Of a DNA stretch of 35,242 bases, positions 1 through 7,508 are shown piece after piece (position 1 is the stretch's first letter; every line of letters starts with the position of its first letter). Location of the stretch: assembly GCA_028277725.1 (NCBI GenBank), contig JANQFX010000037.1, positions 1 to 35,242 on the forward strand, in the 5' to 3' direction. Origin of the DNA: Thiohalocapsa sp. (lineage in GTDB: Bacteria; Pseudomonadota; Gammaproteobacteria; Chromatiales; Chromatiaceae). The translations under genes were made by a program, and so were the position numbers. The notes under the pieces were generated by a model, which saw only the letters and a list, made by a program, of their open reading frames with translations, was not told the origin of the DNA and searched no databases.

Positions 1-70
1 ATATTGGTCCTATCTCGCTGCAAGAAATCGCTTAGCAACCAGACAGGTCTTCCGTCGGAATTTCCGAGTG

Positions 71-119
71 TGGCGACCCCGGCAGGATTCGAACCTGCGA
101 CCCCCAGATTAGGAATCTG
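71..119 (-). tRNA. 3' half of the split host tRNA-Arg(CCU) (left junction)
   Basis: On the minus strand this reads from the anticodon loop (TTCCTAA) through the 3' anticodon strand TCTGG, variable loop, T arm (GCAGG/TTCGAAT/CCTGC), acceptor 3' strand CGGGGTC, discriminator G and encoded CCA. No 5' half lies next to it; the sequence right of position 119 is element DNA. The missing half is at 14851-14889, and the joined halves form a perfect 77-nt tRNA. It is a non-functional remnant at the left junction of the integrated element. Confidence 0.93.
109..119 (-). other. Left attachment core
   Basis: The 11-bp sequence CAGATTCCTAA (minus strand) is shared exactly with 14851-14861. On one side the similarity ends at tRNA 3' sequence (host) and on the other at element DNA. 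It covers the anticodon CCT, the usual crossover site for a subgroup of tRNA-targeting tyrosine integrases. Confidence 0.88.
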
Positions 120-286
120 TCTCTCAGGGCGAGAGAAGCGTAATCCGATCAAGGCGTTGCGTCATCTGCAGATTGGCCGAGCACCGGATAAGTACTGAAA
201 TGCAATTAGGTCTACCACAGGCCCTGTGGCAGACCGCGAGTCATCGAAAAAAATCAGTCAACTTGAAATTTATCAGATATGTGGTG

Positions 287-574
287 TTAGTTCTTATTGA
301 GCCTTTTTACGTTGTTTTGGCCGTTTTCTATGCCAGAAACGCGCTGTTCAATCTCACTAATCTTTGAAACAAGAGCATTATTGCTTTGCAGAACGGACGC
401 CAGAGATGCGGATTTTGCTTTTTCTGCTGTCAAATCTGCGTCCGCCTCTAGGCGGGCAATTCTAGTGTGGTGATCAAGCACCAGATCGCTCATTTTCGAT
501 ATGTCTTCTTTCAGGCCCTCGACGCTGCTAGTGAGAGTAAATACCTTCTCAAGAAGATCAGTAATCGAAGCCAT
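287..574 (-). CDS. Small coiled-coil protein coupled to the P450 gene
   Basis: A 95-residue, AT-rich protein starting MASITDLLEKVF. It has heptad-like patterns through residues 15-55 and again about 65-85, and is predicted to be mostly helical coiled coil with no signal peptide or membrane segment. I do not recognise the family. It begins only 3 nt after the stop of the upstream P450 gene on the same strand and has no clear ribosome binding site, so it is probably translated by coupling. Its low GC matches the tail of the P450 gene rather than the P450 body, which suggests the tail and this protein were acquired together. A partner or oligomerisation role is a guess. Confidence 0.6.
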   Translation of the reverse strand: MASITDLLEKVFTLTSSVEGLKEDISKMSDLVLDHHTRIARLEADADLTAEKAKSASLASVLQSNNALVSKISEIEQRVSGIENGQNNVKRLNKN

Positions 575-577
575 TTC

Positions 578-2158
578 TTAGTCCATAGAATTATCTGAAT
601 TTCGTCTATATGCTTTTGAGACAGCGCTATTAATTTTCATTTTCATTAATTCAACACTGTTAATTGCTCTATCCAACGCGATGCAAGCTTCATCAATCAT
701 GGCTTGATCAAGGCTGTCTGGCAGCTCATTGGCTTTTCGAGACAGCTTAATTGCTTTTGAGGTTTCTTTTGGAACTTTCTCTCGCGATTTGGCAGGGCGT
801 AGTTTTCTTTCAAGTATCAGAAACGGCAAGCCGCCCTTTGGACACAACGTTACGGTGGACTGGATCTTCGCTGGCACGTCGCCGACATACTCTGGTTGGA
901 AGCGGCGCAGCAGGGTCACCAGCGCCAGGGTGTTCTCGATCTGCGAGAGCTCGTCGCCGATGCAGGCCCGCTTGCCGGCGGCGAAGGGTAGGTAGGAATA
1001 CTCCACCCGCTTCTTCATGCGTTCGCGCGAGAAGCGGTCGGGATCGAATTTCTCCGGATCCGTCCAATATTTCGGGCTGTGATGCGCGAGATAGACGCCC
1101 ATCACGATCTTGTCGCCGGCGTGGATCGGGTGTCCCTCGATCTCGTCGTCGCCGGCCGCCACGCGAATGAGCGCCCAGATCGGCGGATACAGCCGCATGG
1201 TCTCCTGTATCACCTGGCGCGTGTAGTTGAGCTGCTGGACCTCGTCCCATTTGGGCTCGCGGTCGCCGCACACCTCGTTGGCCTCGGCGCGAATCCTGTC
1301 GGCGGCTTCCGGGTTCTGCGAGAGCAGATACAGAGACCAGGCGAGGGTGAGCGCCGTGGTCTCGGTGCCCGCCCACATATATTGCTTCATTTCGTCAACC
1401 ACCTGCTGGTGATCGAACTCCGGGAAATCCGGGTCGGCCTCCGCCTCCAGGATCATGTTCAGCAGCGTCTTCTCGCGGTGATTGATTGCATGGGAGAGGA
1501 TGATTAGATCAGGAAGCGCCGCCCATTCTTCCATGGCCTTGGCCGCGGCGGCCTCGGACACTTCCTGCAGCTCACCGCTCACCTTCTTGAGGCGAATCTC
1601 CTTGCGATTCATCACATCGGTGTAGGTCTTCACCGCGCCAAAGATGAAATGGGGATTGAACGGCATTTCCCGGTCGAACAGCGCCCTGCAAACCATATCC
1701 GCCGCCATGGTCCACGTCTCTTCCACCATCTCGACGGTCTCGCCGGTTCTGGCGATCTCGGCCCAGCGGTCGGCCTTGGAGCGGATCGCCTCCATCAGAT
1801 AGGGGAAATAGACCTCGAACATCTGCGGATGAAAGGCGGGCTGCTGCGGACGGCGGATCTTCTGCCACAGCGCGCCGTCGACGGTGATCATGCTCTTGCC
1901 GAATACGGGTCGCATGCCGTCGAAATATTTGGTGTAGTTGTCGGCGTTCTCGACCAGAACGCGCTTGAAATGGTCCACGTCGGAGAGCAGGACCACGCGC
2001 TGGTTCTTCAGATTGATGGGGATGACGCCGCCATACTTGTCCGCGAGCTGCATGAGAACCTGCATCGGGTTCTCGTCCTGCGCCAGTAGCGGCGTCAGTT
2101 TGAACCAGATGCTTTGCTCTTCGCCATGCTCGAGGAACTGAGCATAAGCCTCTGACAT
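578..2158 (-). CDS. Cytochrome P450 with a C-terminal extension
   Basis: A 526-residue haem monooxygenase. The I-helix oxygen-activation motif AGTETTALT, the K-helix ExxR (ETMRLYPP) and the haem-binding FAAGKRACIG with Cys399 as thiolate ligand are all present, so the enzyme looks intact. It has no N-terminal membrane anchor, as is usual for soluble bacterial P450s. The P450 fold should end near residue 451; the last roughly 75 residues form an extra Lys-rich helical tail encoded by AT-rich DNA, unlike the high-GC body. No ferredoxin or reductase gene is nearby. The gene lies at the left end of the element, followed 3 nt later by a coiled-coil gene. The substrate cannot be told from sequence. 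The start is ATG at 2158; its ribosome binding site is weak. Confidence 0.92.
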   Translation of the reverse strand: MSEAYAQFLEHGEEQSIWFKLTPLLAQDENPMQVLMQLADKYGGVIPINLKNQRVVLLSDVDHFKRVLVENADNYTKYFDGMRPVFGKSMITVDGALWQKIRRPQQPAFHPQMFEVYFPYLMEAIRSKADRWAEIARTGETVEMVEETWTMAADMVCRALFDREMPFNPHFIFGAVKTYTDVMNRKEIRLKKVSGELQEVSEAAAAKAMEEWAALPDLIILSHAINHREKTLLNMILEAEADPDFPEFDHQQVVDEMKQYMWAGTETTALTLAWSLYLLSQNPEAADRIRAEANEVCGDREPKWDEVQQLNYTRQVIQETMRLYPPIWALIRVAAGDDEIEGHPIHAGDKIVMGVYLAHHSPKYWTDPEKFDPDRFSRERMKKRVEYSYLPFAAGKRACIGDELSQIENTLALVTLLRRFQPEYVGDVPAKIQSTVTLCPKGGLPFLILERKLRPAKSREKVPKETSKAIKLSRKANELPDSLDQAMIDEACIALDRAINSVELMKMKINSAVSKAYRRNSDNSMD

Positions 2159-2411
2159 TGGTCACATCTCGACGTGTTAGACTTCGCTTTTCCAAGCCAA
2201 GGATAATGCGCTGAATGATTGAAACCAATCTAAATCAGTGGGCGAAATGATCTTGGGCTTTGAGGAGTTGCCATGATTAGAGGTTGCGGATGCGTCCGGG
2301 AATCCACTGTTCAGCAATCAGCTTCACGTCCGGTTAGGGTTATGAGCGGGTTTCCTCCCCAGCCATGCGGGATCTACCCGAGCGGGCAACCCGCTGCTAT
2401 GTGCCAGTTCG

Positions 2412-2450
2412 AGCCCCGTAGCTCAACTGGATAGAGAACGAGATTCCTAT
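2412..2450 (+). tRNA. Decayed 5' half of a tRNA-Arg(CCU)
   Basis: The sequence matches the first half of the intact tRNA at 3710-3786 (acceptor, D arm, anticodon arm CGAGA-TTCCTA) with one deletion and two substitutions, then diverges at the anticodon loop. It is in the same orientation as the intact copy about 1.3 kb away. The D arm keeps its conserved GCTC-A-CTGGATA pattern. It is not functional. Breakage at exactly the att crossover position suggests an older integration or recombination event. The stop codon of the neighbouring gene begins 3 nt later. Confidence 0.8.
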
Positions 2451-2452
2451 GT

Positions 2453-3313
2453 TTATGTCCGTGTGCACCTTGCTAGACGATTTGTCCAGGCAGCAAGCAT
2501 ATCATCATACGTTATCCCGACTACGATCTCTCGGTTTGCGGGATGCCGTTGGTCGTCAAATCGCCTGAGAAGCGCTTGTTCCATTGCGAAGGCATCCCGC
2601 GCCGTATCCCAAAGATGATGGAGCCTCGTGCGGTATCTCAGGCCGCCAATCTGCGGGAGCGATGACTGGTTGAATTGCCGCTCTCTGACTTCGTAGTCGA
2701 AGGCCCAGCCGATCTTGAACGCGTGTTGCTCCGCGCCTTCCACTTCCATGCAGTACGTGTAGGCAGGAGCCCTGCGCATGTGCATCACGCCGCTGCGCTT
2801 CGTTGTGGGCGGTGGTGCGGCACGCCGGCGAGCCGCCTCGGCGCCCTCGACACGAGCGCGGGCACGGACGGGGAGCAGCAGTTCGACCCCGCGACGCCGG
2901 AGCGCAAGCACTCTCTCGCCTTCGTCATCGGTGAGTGGGACAATTCCCAATGCGGCGTCCATCGAGAACGTGCGCTCTGACATCTCTTTGAGAAGAGGTC
3001 GATCCTCGAAAATCCAGGCCCTCCGGTTTAGCAGCCCGAACGGCCAGCGGTAGTTGCCATCTTCATCGAAATCATGCGGTGCCTTCCTGACGTCGAAGTC
3101 TAACGACGAGACGAGTTCCTTGGTTGGTTCCATCAGACCTAGGAGGCGACCCTGCTCGTCCTCGACAGTCGGTGCCTGACGAGTGCCGACCATCGCGACA
3201 AGGTCGCCTTCAGACAAAGCCTCGCGCGCCCTGTCTCGCCATCCTGCGGTGCTGAACTGAAGCGGCCCACACGGCTCACCGAAACCCCAGACTTTCGTCA
3301 TGAAAACGGCCAT
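2453..3313 (-). CDS. Two-domain protein with a C-terminal T5orf172/GIY-YIG-like domain
   Basis: A 286-residue protein. The C-terminal part (about 185-275) carries YTYCMEV...FKIGWAFDYEVRERQFN...AFAMEQALLRRF. This resembles the T5orf172/Mug113 branch of the GIY-YIG nuclease superfamily: Y-x-Y at the start, KIG with an Arg-containing helix, and the terminal (M)E-x-x-L. The N-terminal 130 residues (KVWGFGEPCGPLQFS, GDLVAMVGTRQAP, LLGLMEPT) look like a PUA/EVE-type beta domain, but this assignment is tentative. A basic Ala/Arg-rich linker joins the two. The function is unknown; domain pairs of this kind are found near restriction or defence genes, which fits the methyltransferase and ATPase further right. 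The gene starts at 3313 or at the in-frame Met5, and ends against a tRNA fragment. Confidence 0.65.
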   Translation of the reverse strand: MAVFMTKVWGFGEPCGPLQFSTAGWRDRAREALSEGDLVAMVGTRQAPTVEDEQGRLLGLMEPTKELVSSLDFDVRKAPHDFDEDGNYRWPFGLLNRRAWIFEDRPLLKEMSERTFSMDAALGIVPLTDDEGERVLALRRRGVELLLPVRARARVEGAEAARRRAAPPPTTKRSGVMHMRRAPAYTYCMEVEGAEQHAFKIGWAFDYEVRERQFNQSSLPQIGGLRYRTRLHHLWDTARDAFAMEQALLRRFDDQRHPANREIVVGITYDDMLAAWTNRLARCTRT

Positions 3314-3337
3314 TAAGGATCGATCTCCAGCGGGGAA

Positions 3338-3570
3338 CTATTTGAGCCAATCCTCGTCATCTTCGATAGGGGGTGCAGATGCCGCGCCCTTCTTCAGGCA
3401 CTCTGCAAGCCTTCGATACAGAGTAGGATGCCCATTGCGTCTCTCTGGTTCGGGATAACCGCAATATGGAAATTCCGGAGTTCATTGCACGTCATGTGGA
3501 TGGAACCATCCGTATCAAGCCAAATCCCAATTTCAACATGAACACTTTTGCCGTTCTTAGAAATTCGCAT
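3338..3570 (-). pseudogene. Small conserved gene broken by a frameshift
   Basis: A strong ribosome binding site (GGGGGAG, 5 nt spacing) precedes ATG at 3570. The first frame reads MRISKNGKSVHVEIGIWLD...ELRNFHIAVIP and stops after 54 codons. The neighbouring frame continues the same protein as RRNGHPTLYRRLAECLKK...EDDEDWLK to a TAG at 3338-3340. The total length of 233 nt is not a multiple of three, consistent with a single indel near 3430-3445. I recognise the pattern as a small conserved hypothetical protein; its function is unknown. A sequencing error or programmed frameshifting cannot be excluded, but no slippery heptamer is evident. Confidence 0.65.
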
Positions 3571-3709
3571 CGGTCTCCCCCATATTCATTGAAATAACTC
3601 TAGACGAGAGGGCGGCCGCGTTCATGGGGAAAATCGGCGTTGCACTGCCGCGGTCGCGCGCGGGTTTGATATTGAGCGACAAGGGCCGTAAAGCTATTCC
3701 ATTCAATGA

Positions 3710-3786
3710 GTCCCCGTAGCTCAGCTGGATAGAGCACGAGATTCCTAATCTCGGGGTCACAGGTTCGAATCCTGTCGGGGACGCCA
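3710..3786 (+). tRNA. Intact tRNA-Arg(CCU) carried by the element
   Basis: A perfect 77-nt cloverleaf: acceptor GTCCCCG/CGGGGAC, D stem GCTC/GAGC, anticodon stem CGAGA/TCTCG around loop TTCCTAA (anticodon CCT), variable GGGTC, T stem ACAGG/CCTGT, discriminator G and encoded CCA. It differs from the reconstructed host tRNA at three base pairs (2-71, 28-42, 49-65), and each change keeps pairing. It is therefore a functional, diverged copy and not a recent duplicate. It lies inside the element on the opposite strand to the disrupted host gene and would restore decoding of AGG codons. Confidence 0.96.
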
Positions 3787-3887
3787 GTTCGTTCGGACTT
3801 TTCCACCATACCGATTGACTATGTACGCGGATCTCCACACAAGATATGGTGTGGGCGGCCGACAAGAGCTCAAAATAAGGAGGCGGC

Positions 3888-4988
3888 ATGGCAAACTGGG
3901 GCAAACACTACGACATCGAAACACCCGAAAAGCCTCGCCCCAGGCGCCGCCTCTCGAAGCCGGTCTATAGGACAGCGCTCGGATCGGTGTACTGCGGTGA
4001 ATCCGAGAAGGTGCTGAGGACCAATCGGCTCAAGGAGCTGCATGGTCAAGCCCAACTTGTTTTCACCTCGCCCCCGTTCCCCCTGAATACCAAGAAGCGT
4101 TATGGGAACAAGCAGGGGGACAAGTACATTCGCTGGTTCGCGGGATTTGCCCCCCTATTGAAAGAATTCCTGACGCCAGATGGCTCGATCGTCATTGAAA
4201 TTGGCAATGCCTGGGAACGCGGTCGGCCCGTCATGTCCACCACGGTCCTCAAGGCCTTTCTGCGGTTTCTGGAGAGAGGCGGGCTGAACCTGTGCCAGGA
4301 ATTCATCTGGTATAATTCGGCCCGGCTTCCATCGCCCGTCGAGTGGGTAAACAAGGAACGCATTAGGGTCAAAGACGCGTTCACCCGGATTTGGTGGATG
4401 TCTCCTACAGACAGGCCCAAAGCCGATAACCGGCGCGTGCTTCGCGAATATAGTGACAGTATGAAGAAGCTGATCGAGACCGGAAAATACAATGCCGGTC
4501 CGAGGCCCGCGCAGCACCACATTGGTGCGGAAAGCTTCAAGACGAATAATAATGGCGCCATTCCGCCGAATGTGCTCGGCTCTGACGAGCTACCGTCTTT
4601 GAATGAGCTCGTGACGCCAAGCTCCATTATCAAAGCAGCCAACACTGGCTCACGAGACGGCTATCGTGACTTTTGTAGAGGGCGGGACGTCACGATACAC
4701 CCGGCTCGCATGCCACCTTCGCTTGCCGAGTTCTTCCTTAAATTCCTGACAGACGAGGGCGACCTCGTGATCGACCCCTTCGCCGGCAGCAATACGACCG
4801 GAGCAGTTGCGGAAGAGCTAGGCAGACACTGGGTTTCTGTCGAGGCTAGGTGGGACTATGCAACCCACTCGATAAGCCGCTTTGACCCGGAAGCTATAAC
4901 AGAGACCTGTGCTGACCTCTCAATAGTCCAGCTTGATCAGGCCGCCGCCTCGTCTTCCTCGGCAGCGCTGCCACTCTTCACCTCCTGA
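3888..4988 (+). CDS. Site-specific DNA methyltransferase, TSPP (N4-cytosine-type) class
   Basis: A 366-residue SAM-dependent methyltransferase. The catalytic motif IV is TSPPF (residues 60-64) and the SAM-binding motif I is DPFAGS (296-301). This IV-before-I order is the beta-class arrangement, and TSPP is typical of N4-cytosine enzymes, although N6-adenine activity cannot be excluded. A target-recognition region lies between about 100 and 270. A very good ribosome binding site (AAGGAGG) fixes the start. The gene follows the tRNA and converges on the GHKL ATPase gene, overlapping its 3' end by 52 bp. The Ser/Ala-rich last 20 residues are within the overlap. No endonuclease of a standard restriction family lies next to it, so it is either a lone protective methylase or the modification arm of a module with the ATPase. 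Confidence 0.9.
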   Translation: MANWGKHYDIETPEKPRPRRRLSKPVYRTALGSVYCGESEKVLRTNRLKELHGQAQLVFTSPPFPLNTKKRYGNKQGDKYIRWFAGFAPLLKEFLTPDGSIVIEIGNAWERGRPVMSTTVLKAFLRFLERGGLNLCQEFIWYNSARLPSPVEWVNKERIRVKDAFTRIWWMSPTDRPKADNRRVLREYSDSMKKLIETGKYNAGPRPAQHHIGAESFKTNNNGAIPPNVLGSDELPSLNELVTPSSIIKAANTGSRDGYRDFCRGRDVTIHPARMPPSLAEFFLKFLTDEGDLVIDPFAGSNTTGAVAEELGRHWVSVEARWDYATHSISRFDPEAITETCADLSIVQLDQAAASSSSAALPLFTS

Positions 4989-7243
4989 GCCGCGACCATC
5001 GCCGCGATGATGGCATGCCGGCAGCGCTCTTGGCGGGTCATCTCTTCCATCACGTCTTCAGGCGCGTCGCCGGGGTCGTCGTTCTCCATCTCCTGGTACA
5101 TCAGCAGCGAATGCACGGCGAGCCACATCTCGTACCGGTTTCGGAACGATTTAGCCATCGCTTCGTTCTGCATCTCGAATCGCCGGCGCTCCGTGGCGAA
5201 ACGGGGAAAGGCTTCGGAATAGTAGACGTAAAGCTTCCCTTCGTTCATAACGAAGTTGCTAGCGTGCCGTTCGACACTCGTGTCGTCGGGGTTCTCGCAG
5301 ATGTATTCCCAGTCATCATCCTCGGGACCAGATATGGCTATCACCTCGAAGTCGGGGAACGTGCTGCTACGCTCGCGTTCCTTCGGCTCGGGAGGCTCGA
5401 CAATCGCGTAGACCCGCTCATCGCTAAGGGCCGGAAGACCCTTCCGGTAGAGCTCCACGCGGATTGAACCCGCCGCTCCGACAACGACGCTCTCGGCACA
5501 CTCCAAACCGATTCGCATCCGACCGCCCTTCAAAGGGCTGGTGCCGAACACGGAGAGCTCGTCCCCTACCGCGATATTGATTCGGGACTTCGAGGGATCA
5601 TCCGCGTCGTGGTAGTCGGAGTTGGCATCAGTCTCAACGCGGAGGTAACGACGCTGACCCGCGTAGAAGGGCAACTCCTCGTCCTCGTCCCAGACAATCT
5701 TGATGTAGGTGGGCGGTTCGCTCGGGTTGATCGGTAGCGGCTTGGGACGCGGCGGTCTGGGCTTGACTTCACGGTCCCCGTCTTTCGCATCTTTGGTCCC
5801 GCCTACTTCCTGAAGCGCGGCGCCCGCCAGCCGAAGCAACCGGGCTACCTGTCGCCGCATCTGCTGCTGCGCCGTCTCGTCCCGCTCCCTTAGGCTCTGC
5901 TCGCGGGCCTCCTCATTGAGGCGCACCAACTCATCGTCCGCCTTCAGCAGCCGGGCCAACTCTTGGCGGATACGCTCCAAGAGAAAGCCCTCCCGTGATT
6001 GCTCCCTCGTCGAGGCGAACAGCATGCGCTTGGCGTTCGGGGTGAGCCGGTCGCAGTTGACGTGGCAGATCATGCGGCCCTGCGTTTGGAGGTAGGGCAG
6101 GTCGGCATCATCCTTGATCAGGCGACCAGTGATCTCGCCCTGGTTCTGGCCGTTGTGCGACAGCACGATCGGTTTCCCGGCGTCGACGAAGTTGTCTGAC
6201 GGCTTGGTGCGTCGCTTCTTTCCCTTCTTTCCCTCGGGGCGAGTAAGGACCCAGTATTCCACCCCGATAGCGCCATAGTCACCGAGTGACACATTAAACA
6301 TCGGAACGTGGTGATCGAGCGCCGGCCCCTTGCCGTCATCTCCCTCGTCCACCGCACCATTCAAGGCGTTTCGCGCGCCCTTAATAGTGCGGTTCCAGCC
6401 GTGGACTTGGTTCTCCAGCCGGATCGACGCCACCGGGTCGAAGAGTATGCGGCCAAGGATGCCATAGACGCTGCGCGGGCCGAGGGGCGAGGTGTAGCGG
6501 GTCAGATCATAGCCAAAGTGCCGGACTATCGTGCCATGCTCGATGTCTTCATCCTTGGCGTCCACCACGGGGGGGACATCGTTCTTCACAAGATAGACGT
6601 ACCTGCCCGTCTTGTAGTCTTGGGCTGGCAGATCCTCATACCGGATCACTGTGAACGAGAAATTGTCGCTGCCACGATACCGGGAAGCGATCACGGTGTA
6701 CTTGCAGAAAGCGAAGGTGCTAGAGCCGCCCTGACCATACGTGCCAGCCAGGTAGTGCTTCTGTATCTTGTTGCTCTCGTTCAGGCTGAGGATCGTTTGT
6801 TCCAGCTTGTCTGCCGGGATCCCGATACCTCGGTCGATAACGGAAACAAGACGAGACTGCGTGCCTTCGCCGGGCTCCAGCCGAACCACGGTCGCCGCTG
6901 CAAGGTCTTGTCTCTGCTTATTCGTCAGGCCTGCCAAGCCCTCTTTCTCCGGGACGTCGAGCCATGCGGCAGCTGCTTCCCGCGGAGATCGGCACTCTGG
7001 TGTTCCGCCGTGGCGTTCGAACTCAAGCTCTAGCAGTGCGTCGTGGGCGTTCGTCACGCGCTCGATCAGCGACCGACCTGGATCCGTAGCAACCTCAATA
7101 GCGCCGCGATTGTTTGGTCGCCGGCCGACAGGTACCTCCGAGATGAAGGAGCCGTTCTGACTGGTGTAGTCAGAGATGGCCTTCTCAAGGCTCGCCACGT
7201 TGGCAGCCGACATTAGAGTATCATAGAACTCACGAGTATCCAT
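4937..7243 (-). CDS. Large GHKL (Hsp90/MutL-type) ATPase-domain protein
   Basis: A 768-residue protein with an N-terminal Bergerat-fold ATPase: N box LIERVTNAHDAL (59-70, with E61 and N65), G1 box DRGIGI (137-142) and G2/lid GTYGQGGSSTFAF (167-179). The rest (about 330-768) matches no family I can name with certainty. It includes a charged helical segment (about 440-500), a Pro-rich linker and beta-rich sequence, and an acidic Glu/Ala tail. No nuclease motif is obvious. The start at 7243 is chosen because a GGGAGG ribosome binding site, overlapping the stop of the upstream small gene, precedes it; the open frame reaches 28 codons further. Proteins of this type occur in defence islands with methyltransferases. 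The role here, ATP-driven conformational gating in a restriction-like system, is inference. Confidence 0.85.
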   Translation of the reverse strand: MDTREFYDTLMSAANVASLEKAISDYTSQNGSFISEVPVGRRPNNRGAIEVATDPGRSLIERVTNAHDALLELEFERHGGTPECRSPREAAAAWLDVPEKEGLAGLTNKQRQDLAAATVVRLEPGEGTQSRLVSVIDRGIGIPADKLEQTILSLNESNKIQKHYLAGTYGQGGSSTFAFCKYTVIASRYRGSDNFSFTVIRYEDLPAQDYKTGRYVYLVKNDVPPVVDAKDEDIEHGTIVRHFGYDLTRYTSPLGPRSVYGILGRILFDPVASIRLENQVHGWNRTIKGARNALNGAVDEGDDGKGPALDHHVPMFNVSLGDYGAIGVEYWVLTRPEGKKGKKRRTKPSDNFVDAGKPIVLSHNGQNQGEITGRLIKDDADLPYLQTQGRMICHVNCDRLTPNAKRMLFASTREQSREGFLLERIRQELARLLKADDELVRLNEEAREQSLRERDETAQQQMRRQVARLLRLAGAALQEVGGTKDAKDGDREVKPRPPRPKPLPINPSEPPTYIKIVWDEDEELPFYAGQRRYLRVETDANSDYHDADDPSKSRINIAVGDELSVFGTSPLKGGRMRIGLECAESVVVGAAGSIRVELYRKGLPALSDERVYAIVEPPEPKERERSSTFPDFEVIAISGPEDDDWEYICENPDDTSVERHASNFVMNEGKLYVYYSEAFPRFATERRRFEMQNEAMAKSFRNRYEMWLAVHSLLMYQEMENDDPGDAPEDVMEEMTRQERCRHAIIAAMVAAQEVKSGSAAEEDEAAA

Positions 7244-7256
7244 GGTGTCGGCCTCC

Positions 7257-7508
7257 CTAAAGCCTGAACCTTGCACCGGCCTTACCCTTCGGGGAAGCAA
7301 AGCGTGCCTCCACTTCCGACACTGCATCCTTCAGAGCCTTCACGATCTTTCTGACCTCTGAGTCCTCCCACTCGTAAAGCGAGCGATTAGAGAGGTTGCC
7401 AATCCTCCCAATGGCATCGAGCGCCTTATTGGTGCGACCTTCGGCCAATTCCCTGAACTTCTCATGCTTCGCGCTTTGTTTCGCGAGCCCTTTGACACTG
7501 GCGTCCAT
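7257..7508 (-). CDS. Small helical partner of the GHKL ATPase
   Basis: An 83-residue protein beginning MDASVKGLAKQ. The core motif AIGRIGNLSNRSLYEWEDSEVRKI followed by a helix to the C-terminus looks conserved, but I cannot name the family. The start at 7508 is supported by GGAGG with 5 nt spacing; longer in-frame starts at 7556 and 7595 lack such a site. The stop TAG is part of the ribosome binding site of the ATPase gene, so the two are translationally linked, probably in fixed ratio. Gene linkage suggests a subunit or regulator of the ATPase. Confidence 0.75.
   Translation of the reverse strand: MDASVKGLAKQSAKHEKFRELAEGRTNKALDAIGRIGNLSNRSLYEWEDSEVRKIVKALKDAVSEVEARFASPKGKAGARFRL

Noticed and set aside
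4..198. Small ORF over the left tRNA half
   Set aside because: It again contains the antisense translation of tRNA sequence (AGFEPATPRLG) and has no other support.
3557..3904. Minus-strand ORF of 115 residues over the intact tRNA
   Set aside because: Its central part (GFEPVTPRLG...) is the well-known false translation of a tRNA gene.
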